Source: an uncultured Bacteroidales bacterium
Lineage (GTDB): Bacteria; Bacteroidota; Bacteroidia; Bacteroidales; F082
Direction of reading: 5' to 3'
Assembly: GCA_937896895.1 (NCBI GenBank)
Contig: CALBNV010000060.1
Location: 1-60,389, forward strand
DNA length: 60,389 nucleotides
Position numbers and translations under genes: made by a program. Shown here in pieces: positions 17,714 to 26,378 of this stretch. Position 1 is the first letter of the stretch, and the number at the start of each line of letters is the position of its first letter. The notes under the pieces are model-generated. The model was given only the letters and a program-made list of their open reading frames with translations, did no database searches and was not told the origin of the DNA.

Positions 17714-18337
17714 TTATCTCATGTCGATTATCTCTGCGTCAGGATAATCTTGTTCGTTGAATGTGAAGAAGTTATCTGGCAGAACCTGATTCGTGATAAA
17801 TTTCGTGATGCTATAAACAAATTCGCTGTCATTGTTGTCGAAAAGATGAACTTCTTTGAGTTCCATTGTCTTCGTGCCGATAATGACCACGAGTCTGTTG
17901 AAATTCTCGTCTTTTTCTTTTGGTGTGACCTCGATTGACATTCTTGACATATCGTTGCCATTCAGGAATTTCGCGTTAATGTTGTCATAATATGAATTGA
18001 TTATCGACAATGGTGAGCCACCGCCTTCCGAATCAACGGAACTGATCATAACTTCCTGTGAATCTGGCATATAAGTCCATAGTGTCGTGCCGTCGCAAAT
18101 CATTTCCTGGCCGGCGATGTTCAACTTGTACGAATCGCCTTGCAGGTGGCCTGTTCCTGTCATCAGCTCGTCAATGCCTGCGGCGGTGTTTATCATCCGG
18201 TAATCAAAGGCGATTTCGATGTTGTCGTATGACTTGAGTTTATCGACTGCCGCTTTGAAAACCTGTTCTGCGTTCTGGGCGAAAGTGTTTGTAGCCAATG
18301 CTAAGATGCTGATTATAAGCATTAAATATTTTTTCAT
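17714..18337 (-). CDS. lolA: LolA-like outer-membrane lipoprotein carrier
   Basis: The 207-residue protein has a clear signal peptide (MKKYLMLIISILALATNTFAQ) and a LolA-type half-barrel: AVDKLKSYDNIEIAFDYRM, GTGHLQGDSYKLNIAGQEMICDGTTLWTYMPDSQEVMI, followed by short strands. It would carry lipoproteins across the periplasm from the inner-membrane Lol complex. Bacteroidota LolA-like proteins are divergent, so the call is by fold pattern. The start overlaps the ftsK stop by four bases (ATGA), so translation is probably coupled. Confidence 0.85.
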   Translation of the reverse strand: MKKYLMLIISILALATNTFAQNAEQVFKAAVDKLKSYDNIEIAFDYRMINTAAGIDELMTGTGHLQGDSYKLNIAGQEMICDGTTLWTYMPDSQEVMISSVDSEGGGSPLSIINSYYDNINAKFLNGNDMSRMSIEVTPKEKDENFNRLVVIIGTKTMELKEVHLFDNNDSEFVYSITKFITNQVLPDNFFTFNEQDYPDAEIIDMR

Positions 18338-20979
18338 AAGACACCGTTATTTTTAATGTTATCTTCTAAATCCAAGTCTTTCAAAAATTGTTCGAGTGCA
18401 AATTCCGTTGCGACTTTAACTTCGCGCTGTTTGCTGCCAGCGAATGGCCCGACGATGCCGGCTTTTTCAAGCTGGTCGATGATTCTGCCAGCCCTGTTAT
18501 ATCCGAGTTTCAGCTTGCGCTGAAGCATTGATGTCGAACCTTGCTGTGTCTGGACTATAATCCTCGCGGCATCTTCAAACAACGGGTCACGTTCATTAGG
18601 GTCAGACATCTCTTTCGACGCGCCGCTATCTTCCTGTTCATCAGGGCAGTCGGGGAGGAGGAACGCCTCTGGATACCCGCGCTGGTCGCCGATGTAGTCG
18701 CATATCGCCTCGACCTCCGGCGTGTCGATGAACGGGCATTGCAGACGGACGAAATCGTTGCCTGTCGAGATGAGCATGTCGCCGCGGCCTACTAGCTGGT
18801 CGGCGCCGTTGCTGTCGAGGATCGTCATGGAGTCGATGCGGGAGAACACGCGGAAGGCGATACGTCCGGGGAAGTTCGCCTTGATCAGACCGGTGATGAC
18901 GTTGACGGAAGGACGCTGTGTCGCTATGATGATATGTATGCCGATGGCGCGGGCCAGCTGCGCGAGACGTGTTATCGGCGTCTCGACTTCCTTGCCGGCA
19001 GTGATGATAAGGTCGGCGAACTCATCAATGACAAGCACGATGTACGGCATGAAGTGATGCCCGTCGTACGGGTTCAGCTTGCGGCTGATGAATTTCGCGT
19101 TGTATTCCTTGATGTTACGAACTCCCGCGTCCTTCAAAAGCTCGTAACGGTTGTCCATCTCAATACACAGTGAGTTGAGCGTCCGCACCACATTCTTCAC
19201 ATTCGTGATGATGGCCTCCTCAGCGTCAGGCAGTTTCGCAAGGTAATGTCGCTCGATTTTCTGGTATAAACTTAATTCGACTTTCTTGGGGTCAACAAGC
19301 ACGAACTTCAGTTCCGACGGATGTTTGCAGTAGAGTAGGGAGGCTATTATCGCGTTGATGCCCACCGACTTACCTTGACCTGTCGCACCGGCCATCAGGA
19401 TGTGCGGCATCTTCGTGAGGTCGGCCACGTAGCTCTCGTTGGTGATGGTCTTCCCGATGCCGAAAGGTAACTCGTAGCTGCTCTTCTGGAATTTCTCCGA
19501 ACTGATGATGGAACGCATCGAGACAATCTGCGGCTTCTGGTTTGGCACCTCAATGCCTACGGTACCTTTGCCGGGGATAGGCGCGATGATACGGATGCCT
19601 ATCGCCGAAAGACAAAGCGCAATGTCGTCCTGCAGTCCTTTTATCTTTGAAATCCTGACACCCGCCGCAGGCACAATCTCATACAATGTGACTGTCGGTC
19701 CGATGGTCGCCTTGATTTTGTCGATGGTTATTGAATAGTTTTTCAGTGTCTCAACGATGCGGTTCTTGTTGGCTTCCAGCTCGTCACGGTCAACGACAGC
19801 AGTGCCGTCACCGTAGTCTTTCAGCAGGTCAAGCGTGGGGAGCTTGTAGGTCGAAAGCTCAAACTTCGGGTCGTACAAAGTGTCCATGCCGAAATGCTCG
19901 CCGTTTTCCTTTACTTGCTTTTCCTCTTGATTCTCAGTGACTTCTATTGAAATGTCATCACCATCCTCATCGCTCGGAACATCTTCTGTTTCTATCTTTT
20001 CAACCTCTTCACATGCTTTTTCTTCGGTTGTTTCTTCTTTTGATGTCTCTTCCTCGGCGGATAATTCGATTTCGTTGTCTTTCGCGGTTTCTTCTTGTGA
20101 AATTGTTTTCTTAATTACTTGAATTTCAACGTCTTCCTCTTTTTCATCATTCTCGCCTTCATCGCTGTTTAATTCAAATTCAACGTCTTCCTCTTTTTCA
20201 TCATTCTCGTCTTCGTCGCTGTTTAATTCAAATTCAACTTCTTGCGGTTTCTCAATATATTGATTATCATCAAACTTATCCGTAATTACTCCATTATGCT
20301 CATTTTCACATTCACAATGGTCTTCATCTTCGTCTGTGGTATCTTTTTCCCTTTTGAGGAAGTCAAATTTGATGTCAAATGTGAAAATAATGTATGTTAT
20401 CGCACTGAAAATCAGCAATAAAACAATTCCTACAGTGCCGATATAGGGATAAAGGTAGTCGTCAAACAATGTCGAGCCGAATCTTCCGATGAAGATGTTG
20501 TGACTTGGATTTTTTGTATTGAGAATCAGCGCCATAAATAGTGGAATCCAAATGAGGAAGACCATGGCATATTTCCAGAGAGTCCAGCCGCCAATCTTTA
20601 TCTTTCTGAAAATCAGCTTGATGCTGAAATAGAACCACAGGAAGAGAAGATAAACTGTTCCGATGCCGAACATCTCTTCGCTCATGAAAGTCCCTATTTT
20701 TGCCATGAACTCGCCGGTTTCTTTGGTGTCGGCGATGCCGAAATACCTCCTCGCGTATGCGATGAGGAAAAACAATCCGACTATGACAAGGAATATGCCC
20801 GTGCAGATTCTGCCTCTGCCGTCGGATTCTTTCTTGCGTTTGGCGACTGTGTTTGAGTTTTTTTTCGTCTTCGGCGAGTCTGTTTTACTCTTTGAACTGC
20901 TTTTTTTTGTTGTGGTTTTTTCTGGCAATTCTTGGGGATCTGGCGCCGGTGTCCTTAATCTATTCTTGTTTTCTGCCAT
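18334..20979 (-). CDS. ftsK: DNA translocase FtsK/SpoIIIE
   Basis: The 881-residue protein has a Lys/Ser-rich cytoplasmic start, four membrane helices within about residues 58-205, an acidic linker (about 215-370) with a duplicated 18-residue unit, and a RecA-like motor: Walker A GATGQGKS near residue 530, Walker B VIDEFADLI near 650, RPSVNVITGLIKANFPGRIAF. The C-terminal gamma winged helix (STSMLQRKLKLGYNRAGRIIDQLE) reads the chromosome's polar sequences. It pumps DNA through the closing septum and helps XerCD resolve dimers. It is 6 nt downstream of lepB and overlaps lolA. Confidence 0.95.
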   Translation of the reverse strand: MAENKNRLRTPAPDPQELPEKTTTKKSSSKSKTDSPKTKKNSNTVAKRKKESDGRGRICTGIFLVIVGLFFLIAYARRYFGIADTKETGEFMAKIGTFMSEEMFGIGTVYLLFLWFYFSIKLIFRKIKIGGWTLWKYAMVFLIWIPLFMALILNTKNPSHNIFIGRFGSTLFDDYLYPYIGTVGIVLLLIFSAITYIIFTFDIKFDFLKREKDTTDEDEDHCECENEHNGVITDKFDDNQYIEKPQEVEFELNSDEDENDEKEEDVEFELNSDEGENDEKEEDVEIQVIKKTISQEETAKDNEIELSAEEETSKEETTEEKACEEVEKIETEDVPSDEDGDDISIEVTENQEEKQVKENGEHFGMDTLYDPKFELSTYKLPTLDLLKDYGDGTAVVDRDELEANKNRIVETLKNYSITIDKIKATIGPTVTLYEIVPAAGVRISKIKGLQDDIALCLSAIGIRIIAPIPGKGTVGIEVPNQKPQIVSMRSIISSEKFQKSSYELPFGIGKTITNESYVADLTKMPHILMAGATGQGKSVGINAIIASLLYCKHPSELKFVLVDPKKVELSLYQKIERHYLAKLPDAEEAIITNVKNVVRTLNSLCIEMDNRYELLKDAGVRNIKEYNAKFISRKLNPYDGHHFMPYIVLVIDEFADLIITAGKEVETPITRLAQLARAIGIHIIIATQRPSVNVITGLIKANFPGRIAFRVFSRIDSMTILDSNGADQLVGRGDMLISTGNDFVRLQCPFIDTPEVEAICDYIGDQRGYPEAFLLPDCPDEQEDSGASKEMSDPNERDPLFEDAARIIVQTQQGSTSMLQRKLKLGYNRAGRIIDQLEKAGIVGPFAGSKQREVKVATEFALEQFLKDLDLEDNIKNNGVL
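20127..20234 (-). repeat. Two tandem 54-bp units in the FtsK linker
   Basis: Units at 20127-20180 and 20181-20234 differ at only two bases and encode two copies of an acidic 18-residue unit starting VEFELNSDE. Partial copies flank the pair on each side. Both changes keep the frame. Confidence 0.9.
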
Positions 20980-20985
20980 TATTCA

Positions 20986-22500
20986 TTATTTTGGAAAATG
21001 AAAAAATCTGTTCCAACGGAACTTTCCTGAACGTGGGTCGTTTGATAACCAAATACATATCGGTTTGCCAATGATGTGGTCAACAGGGACATAACCCCAG
21101 AAACGCGAGTCTTGTGAGTTGTGCCGGTTGTCGCCCATCATCCAGTAATAATCCATGCCGAAAGTATATTCGTTTGTTTCTTTTCCGTTGATAAATATTT
21201 TACCGTCTTTGACAATCAAGGTGTTATGTTCGTATGCCGTGATGCAACGCGAATACAACGCGATGTTTTCGGGTGTCAGTTTCACTGTGGTTCCTTCCTG
21301 TGGAATCACGATGGGGCCGAAATTATCAACATTCCATCTGAAATGAAGTGTGTCGTTCGGGAATATCTCCTGTGAGACCTCCGTTCCGGCCGGCGCACAT
21401 ACCTTGGTCACCTCGGTCACAAACGGCTGTTTTGCAAATTCACCTGCTGTCTTCGCGTTCATGTTAAGCACAAACTCATTCGGGACAGGTGTCCTGTAAC
21501 CCTCCGTGATGTCGAATTTGTCAAGCACTTTCTGGCTTATTCCAGTCCCGTTGATTTTGACGAGATAATTGTGCTGCATGTGTTCGGGCTGATAACCGAT
21601 CTCATCATTGATATATACGACACCATCAATGATTTGCACTTTGTCGCCTGGCATTCCGATGAGGCGTTTGACATAATTCTCGCGCTTGTCAACCGGACGT
21701 GTTATGATGTTGCCGAACTGTACTTTGTTGTTGTTTACATAATCTTTTCCGTATGCTCTGACGAGTTGATAATAAGTCACATTGCTCTGATAGACTTCAC
21801 TTAACGTGTCGCCTGCCGGGAAATTGAAGACAATGGGGTCATTGCGTTTTATCTTCGAGAAGCCTGGCAGACGATGGTAGCCGACCTGCGGGTGCTCAAA
21901 ATATGACTTGGCTGTCTTTGACCATGGTAAAGTGTTGTGTACGAATGGCATGGCGAGCGGCGTGTTTGGGATTCGCGGCCCGTAGCCGATCTTGCTGACC
22001 ATCAGATGGTCACCTGTCATGAGTGTGCCTTCCATACTCGATGACGGGATTTTGTATGCCTCAAAGACGAAAGTCCTGACGATGAACGCCGCAACGACAG
22101 CCCAGAGTATTGCGTCAAGCCAGTCGCGGACCCATCCTTTCGCAGGTCTGACAGTCGTCTTCGGGTCAAGGTATTTAAGCTCTTTCCTGCTCAATATCGG
22201 GAAATAAATGTACGGGAAAAGTGCCGCGGCAATGATTTCACCGAAATCATATCTTGCAAAGCATTTTGCTAATTCGATGAACATCAACATTATGATGAAT
22301 GTGTTCAGATATGGGAAAAGAAGCAGCAGATAGCACCACCACTTGTTCCATCCGATGATTTTAGCGAGAATGTGCAGGTTGTAATAAGGCACGAACGTCA
22401 ATGAGCGTTTGTATCCTGCTTTCTCAAAAAATGACGGACACGCCATCGTGAACACTGAAAAAACCAGCGGTAGAAGTATGATTGTCAAAAACATATTCAT
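20986..22500 (-). CDS. lepB: Signal peptidase I, Bacteroidota type
   Basis: The 504-residue protein has an extended N-terminal membrane region (several helices within residues 1-100) followed by a single helix and the catalytic domain. The nucleophile Ser lies in KIPSSSMEGTLMTGDHL and the general base Lys in NYVKRLIGMPGDKVQI; box E is MGDNRHNSQDSRFWGYVP. It cleaves signal peptides of exported proteins. The extra domain between the two catalytic boxes makes it much longer than the enterobacterial enzyme, which is common in Bacteroidota. It lies in the parA-ftsK gene run, 6 nt before ftsK. Confidence 0.94.
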   Translation of the reverse strand: MNMFLTIILLPLVFSVFTMACPSFFEKAGYKRSLTFVPYYNLHILAKIIGWNKWWCYLLLLFPYLNTFIIMLMFIELAKCFARYDFGEIIAAALFPYIYFPILSRKELKYLDPKTTVRPAKGWVRDWLDAILWAVVAAFIVRTFVFEAYKIPSSSMEGTLMTGDHLMVSKIGYGPRIPNTPLAMPFVHNTLPWSKTAKSYFEHPQVGYHRLPGFSKIKRNDPIVFNFPAGDTLSEVYQSNVTYYQLVRAYGKDYVNNNKVQFGNIITRPVDKRENYVKRLIGMPGDKVQIIDGVVYINDEIGYQPEHMQHNYLVKINGTGISQKVLDKFDITEGYRTPVPNEFVLNMNAKTAGEFAKQPFVTEVTKVCAPAGTEVSQEIFPNDTLHFRWNVDNFGPIVIPQEGTTVKLTPENIALYSRCITAYEHNTLIVKDGKIFINGKETNEYTFGMDYYWMMGDNRHNSQDSRFWGYVPVDHIIGKPICIWLSNDPRSGKFRWNRFFHFPK

Positions 22501-22574
22501 TTTGCAAATTGTTTGTTGTTCTATTTCTTTTATCTCTAATCTTTTTCTTTTATCTCTAATCTTTAATCTTTTAA

Positions 22575-23282
22575 CTAATGCAGGAGGTCTTCCATCGTGA
22601 AGACACCTTTTTTGTCTTTCAGAAATTCCGCTGCAATGACCGCGCCGGTCGCGAAACCTTTGCGGCTGAATGCCTCGTGGCTCAGACTGATTCTGTCACA
22701 TGCCGACTCCGCTGTTATCTCATGAATGCCGAAGATCTCTCCTTTACGTATTGCATTGACTCTTAATGTTTTGTCTTCGTCAATGTCAAGTTTCCAGCCA
22801 TCGTAGTTGCTGTTGTTCGCTATGATGTCGTCGGCGAGTTTCACGGCGGTGCCACTTGGCTTGTCGAGCTTGTGGATATGATGTGTTTCTGTTATTTCTA
22901 ATTCATAATCAAACTGTTTTGCGAATTTCGCCATCTGTTTGTTGAGGCTGAACACAAAATTCATGCCGATGCTGAAATTCGGGGCGTAAAACAGGGAGTG
23001 CCCTTCGTCGTCGCATCTTTTCTTAATCTCATCAAGGGTGTCGTACCAACCAGTCGTCCCGACAACAACCGGTATGTTGATGTCGAAGCATTTGTTGATG
23101 TTCGCGACCACCGTTGCTGGCGTGCTGAACTCAATCACGACATCGCATTTCGATATGTCTTCTTTGTTTCGATTCCATTCCTCCTCAGTATCAATGCGAT
23201 GCAAAACCTTATGACCACGGGATATGGCGATTTGCTCAACCTCGTGTCCCATTTTTCCATAGCCTAATATTACAATCTTCAT
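22575..23282 (-). CDS. dapB: 4-hydroxy-tetrahydrodipicolinate reductase
   Basis: The 235-residue protein begins MKIVILGYGKMGHEVEQIA (Rossmann dinucleotide site) and has EFSTPATV, VVGTTGWYD, the PNFSIGMNF block and the catalytic/substrate motif ETHHIHKLDKPSGTA. It reduces hydroxy-tetrahydrodipicolinate in the diaminopimelate/lysine pathway, supplying peptidoglycan. An open frame continues upstream to 23369, but that part shadows the preceding gene; ATG 23282 is 2 nt after its stop. A second gene of the pathway, dapD, lies at 57.1 kb. Confidence 0.95.
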   Translation of the reverse strand: MKIVILGYGKMGHEVEQIAISRGHKVLHRIDTEEEWNRNKEDISKCDVVIEFSTPATVVANINKCFDINIPVVVGTTGWYDTLDEIKKRCDDEGHSLFYAPNFSIGMNFVFSLNKQMAKFAKQFDYELEITETHHIHKLDKPSGTAVKLADDIIANNSNYDGWKLDIDEDKTLRVNAIRKGEIFGIHEITAESACDRISLSHEAFSRKGFATGAVIAAEFLKDKKGVFTMEDLLH

Positions 23283-23284
23283 TT

Positions 23285-23926
23285 TCAAAAATTTAATCTC
23301 ACGCTGACTCCGGCTGTGCCGATTCCATTCCCGTAGCCGTATGCGCAATCGTTGAATGACGGCTCCCACTTCGGCTCAACTTTCATCGTCAGGTTATCGT
23401 CTATTTCATAATAAAAAAAGTATGCGTCAACGCTGGCGTCAATGATTTGCACCACGTACCATGCTGCCATTATGATCCAGCTCAGCTCCATGTTCCTTCT
23501 GTAATAGTCGCGCAAGGTGATGAGGTTCTCGTTGGTGTATTTCCCTGCTTCCGTTTTGGCTTTCTCGCTGACATCCGTCTTGGTGCCTGCCTTGAAGTCG
23601 TATGCGTCACGGTAGAGCCGGTAGTCGTTGCCGTTGGTTATGGCGAAGTATCCTGTGGCGGCGAAACCTGCATAGACAATCGGCATTTTCCAGTATTTCC
23701 TGTTGTAAGCTTGCCCTGCGCCAGGAATCAAAGCGAGCCACGTCGCTTTCTTCGGGTCGTGTTTCCTCTGCCGCAACAAGGTGTCGTTCCCGCTTTCTTT
23801 TTTTGAATCCAATTCCGGAATCTTTATCAATATTGATGTACTCTCTTCTGAATTAACGGCCATATCTTGGGCTGTAAGACTTGGCGTTAAAATCAAAAAT
23901 GACAAAAACATCAATATGTGTCTCAT
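23285..23926 (-). CDS. DUF5683-family membrane protein
   Basis: The 213-residue protein has a signal peptide (about residues 1-19, ending LTAQ) and the block KKATWLALIPGAGQAYNRKYWKMPIVYAGFAATGYF, typical of DUF5683 proteins that sit next to parB in Bacteroidota. A second hydrophobic helix WIIMAAWYVVQIIDASVDAYFF follows at about residues 150-170. Function is unknown; position between parB and dapB suggests an envelope role. ATG 23926 lies 2 nt after the parB stop; a TTG six bases earlier would overlap it. Confidence 0.88.
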   Translation of the reverse strand: MRHILMFLSFLILTPSLTAQDMAVNSEESTSILIKIPELDSKKESGNDTLLRQRKHDPKKATWLALIPGAGQAYNRKYWKMPIVYAGFAATGYFAITNGNDYRLYRDAYDFKAGTKTDVSEKAKTEAGKYTNENLITLRDYYRRNMELSWIIMAAWYVVQIIDASVDAYFFYYEIDDNLTMKVEPKWEPSFNDCAYGYGNGIGTAGVSVRLNF

Positions 23927-23928
23927 AA

Positions 23929-24840
23929 TCAATTGTTTTTATTGATATAGTCAAGCAAGCGGTCAAACTCCTGGTCGTTCTTGAAGCTGATGGTCAGACT
24001 GCCTTTACCTCGACTGTTACGGCTGACTTTTACATTCATATTCAACGATTTGGAGATGTTCTCAGCTTTGATTCTGAAGTTTTCTGGCACGATGTCTTTT
24101 TGCCTTTTTATGCCTTTGACGGAAGTCTTGTTATTTGCGTTTCTGACTAAACTCTCGACCTGGCGGACGTTGAGCCCTTCGTCGATTATCTTCTTGAGTA
24201 TCAACAGCTGTTCTTTCTTGTCTTCAATGCTGATGATGGCTCTGGCATGACCCATTGAGATGAATCCGTCGCGGAGGGCGAGCTGTATCTCTTCCGGCAG
24301 TTTGAGTAATCTGAGGAAGTTGGTGACTGTCGAGCGGTCTTTCCCGACTTTCTCGCTCAGTTGGTCTTGTGTGAGCTGGCATTCCTCGATGAGGCGTTGG
24401 TACGACAATGCCACTTCTATGGCGTTGAGGCTTTCGCGGTGGATGTTTTCGATGAGCGCCATCTCGAGCATCTGCTCGTCATTGGCCACGCGGATGAATA
24501 CCGGTATTTTCTTCATTCCGGCGAGTCTTGATGCACGCAGACGCCGCTCGCCAGAGATGAGCTGGTATTTGTCGTAGCCCATTTTTCTGACCGTAACTGG
24601 TTGAATGACACCGTGTTGCTTTATTGATTCCGACAGTTCCTGAAGTGCTGTCTCGTCGAAGTCGTTGCGCGGCTGGAATGGGTTTGTCTCTATCTTGTCA
24701 ATGTCAAGTTCCGCGATGGCGCCGGCCACATAGTTGCCGGAGATGTCGGCGGAGGTGATGTCGGTGTCGGGGCTTTGGAGTATTGCGTCGAGACCGCGTC
24801 CGAGGCCTCTCTTTTTGTTATTGTTTGTCGTCATTGTCAA
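23929..24840 (-). CDS. parB: Chromosome-partitioning protein ParB
   Basis: The 303-residue protein has the ParB N-terminal CTP-binding domain (IETNPFQPRNDFDETALQELSESIKQHGVIQPV, then GERRLRAS), the helix-turn-helix region (LTQDQLSEKVGKDRSTVTNFLRLLKLP, ISMGHARAI) and a C-terminal dimerisation domain. It loads on parS sites and slides as a clamp, working with ParA in origin segregation. No perfect parS palindrome (TGTTTCACGTGAAACA type) was seen nearby. It overlaps parA by 23 nt. Confidence 0.96.
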   Translation of the reverse strand: MTMTTNNNKKRGLGRGLDAILQSPDTDITSADISGNYVAGAIAELDIDKIETNPFQPRNDFDETALQELSESIKQHGVIQPVTVRKMGYDKYQLISGERRLRASRLAGMKKIPVFIRVANDEQMLEMALIENIHRESLNAIEVALSYQRLIEECQLTQDQLSEKVGKDRSTVTNFLRLLKLPEEIQLALRDGFISMGHARAIISIEDKKEQLLILKKIIDEGLNVRQVESLVRNANNKTSVKGIKRQKDIVPENFRIKAENISKSLNMNVKVSRNSRGKGSLTISFKNDQEFDRLLDYINKNN

Positions 24841-25603
24841 TGTTGTTGCGTTTGAGTATCTCTCTTGCGAGGTTGAGGTGGTTTATCGCGCCTGAACTTA
24901 GCGCGTCGTGCATGATGATGGTCTGCCCGTAGCTCGGCGCTTCGCTGAGCCGCGTGTTTACGCTTATTATCGTGTCAAATACCATCGACTGGAAATGTGT
25001 CTTCACCTCGTCAACCACCTGTTTCGAGATTCTTGTCCTGCTGTCGTACATGGTGAGCAGTATGCCTTCAATGTCAAGGTCGTGGTTAAATCTCGACTGC
25101 ACTATCTTTATAGTATTCAGCAGTTTGCCAAGGCCTTCGAGCGCGAAGTATTGGCATTGGACGGGGATTATCACCGAGTCGGCGGCGGTAAGTGCGTTCA
25201 CGGTGATCAGCCCGAGCGACGGCGAGCAGTCGATTATGATGAATTCGTATTCGTCTTTCAGTTGTGCAAGGGCTTTCCGCATCATCTGCTCGCGCTGCGG
25301 AAGGTTGATGATCTCGATTTCCGCTCCGACGAGGTCGATATGTGCCGGCAGCAGTGAGAGATTCGGGGTCTCAGTCTCCTTTATTGCGGTGCGCGGGTCG
25401 ATGTTGTCGATTATGCATTCGTATATGCTGTTTTCTATGGTGTTCGGGTCGAAGCCCACGCCCGAGGTGGAGTTGGCCTGCGGGTCGGCGTCAATCAGTA
25501 ACGTCTTGTGTTCCAACACTGCGAGGCTTGCCGCCAGATTGATGGATGTGGTCGTCTTGCCCACTCCGCCTTTCTGATTTGCTATAGCGATGATCTTTCC
25601 CAT
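24818..25603 (-). CDS. parA: Chromosome-partitioning ATPase ParA (Soj)
   Basis: The 261-residue ATPase starts MGKIIAIANQKGGVGKTTTS, the deviant Walker A of ParA/MinD proteins, followed by LLIDADPQANSTSG (A'), FIIIDCSPSLGLITVNAL (Walker B) and a C-terminal helix region. It is the first gene of a long minus-strand run through parB, DUF5683, dapB, lepB, ftsK, lolA and a glycosyltransferase, and has a TATCTTTG promoter box 32 nt upstream. Confidence 0.96.
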   Translation of the reverse strand: MGKIIAIANQKGGVGKTTTSINLAASLAVLEHKTLLIDADPQANSTSGVGFDPNTIENSIYECIIDNIDPRTAIKETETPNLSLLPAHIDLVGAEIEIINLPQREQMMRKALAQLKDEYEFIIIDCSPSLGLITVNALTAADSVIIPVQCQYFALEGLGKLLNTIKIVQSRFNHDLDIEGILLTMYDSRTRISKQVVDEVKTHFQSMVFDTIISVNTRLSEAPSYGQTIIMHDALSSGAINHLNLAREILKRNNIDNDDKQ

Positions 25604-25634
25604 TTGCTTGTTTTTAATACCGAAATAGAACGTA

Positions 25635-25642
25635 CAAAGATA
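25635..25642 (-). promoter_or_regulatory. -7 promoter box of the parA operon
   Basis: TATCTTTG on the minus strand, 31 nt before the parA ATG; exact match to TAnnTTTG. No clear -33 element. Confidence 0.6.
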
Positions 25643-25729
25643 GGGAAAAAATTGTAATGTAACTATGGTTTTTGATGAAAATTATCAACATTTTTGCGTC
25701 TTCCCGAAGTGTGCCGGCACATGGGGCGC

Positions 25730-25769
25730 AAAAAAAAAGATTTCCGAAGTGGCAGACACTCCGGAAATC
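25730..25769 (-). terminator. Intrinsic terminator of the DUF3276 gene
   Basis: On the minus strand an 8-bp stem (GATTTCCG / CGGAAATC) with an inner 4-bp stem is followed by nine T. It lies 32 nt beyond the DUF3276 stop and separates it from parA. Confidence 0.88.
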
Positions 25770-25800
25770 CCTCGTTCTGTGTTGATTGTGTGTTCGTTGC

Positions 25801-26160
25801 TTAATTGTTGTCTAAACTGTCAAACCAGTTTTCAACATCGTCTTTCGGCTCGTCATGGCCTTCGTATTCCTTCGGCTCGTCGAAGTAGCCTTCCGGATAC
25901 TCGCCGGTCTCAATGTAGTTCAATGTCTCTTTCAGCGCGTTTGCGAACTTCTCGAAGTCTTCCTTGTAAAGGAAAATTTTGTGCTTCTCATACGAGAAAT
26001 GGTTCTGGTCTTCGTTGAAGCGACGTTTGCTTTCTGTTATCGTGACATACTTTTCATCATTTCTTGTGGCTTTCACGTCAAAAAAATATGTGCGTTTCCC
26101 CGCACGTACCGGCCTTGAAAACAATTCCTCGCGATTGTTCATCTTTTCATTTTCTTCCAT
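25801..26160 (-). CDS. DUF3276 / PUR-alpha-like nucleic-acid-binding protein
   Basis: The 119-residue acidic protein contains LFSRPVRAGKRTYFFDVKATRNDEKYVTITESKRRF and HKIFLYKEDFEKFANALKETLNYIETG, the conserved core of DUF3276 proteins, which have a PUR-repeat fold known to bind single-stranded DNA or RNA. The tail (residues 95-119) is rich in Asp and Glu. It is a monocistronic unit with its own promoter box and terminator. The physiological role is not established. Confidence 0.88.
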   Translation of the reverse strand: MEENEKMNNREELFSRPVRAGKRTYFFDVKATRNDEKYVTITESKRRFNEDQNHFSYEKHKIFLYKEDFEKFANALKETLNYIETGEYPEGYFDEPKEYEGHDEPKDDVENWFDSLDNN

Positions 26161-26187
26161 ACTTTTCTAATTTGATGTAATCGGCTG

Positions 26188-26195
26188 CAAAAGTA
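26188..26195 (-). promoter_or_regulatory. -7 promoter box of the DUF3276 gene
   Basis: TACTTTTGCAGCC on the minus strand, 27 nt before the ATG; matches the extended box TAnnTTTGCAG seen at the tRNA genes. Confidence 0.6.
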
Positions 26196-26328
26196 TAAAA
26201 ATTTTGAATATGCCCCGAAAAAATAATTTATTTTTTGAAGACATGAAAATCTCGCCTGAAATTGAACAATCTGTCGTCTGTGTTGTTCTATGTTCGGTTT
26301 TAGTTATACATTTCAATTTTCTCAGATG

Positions 26329-26364
26329 AAGAAGCACCTTTCGTTCCCAGCGTGGGTGCTTCTT
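26329..26364 (-). terminator. Hairpin downstream of the exonuclease gene
   Basis: A 10-bp perfect stem (AAGAAGCACC / GGTGCTTCTT) with a 16-nt loop begins 14 nt after the exonuclease stop codon. There is no long T tract beyond the stem on the minus strand, so termination is likely but not certain. Confidence 0.55.
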
Positions 26365-26378
26365 TCTTTGAATTTGCT

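Noticed and set aside
23929..25603. A parS site near parAB.
   Set aside because: No TGTTTCACGTGAAACA-like palindrome was found on reading the region.
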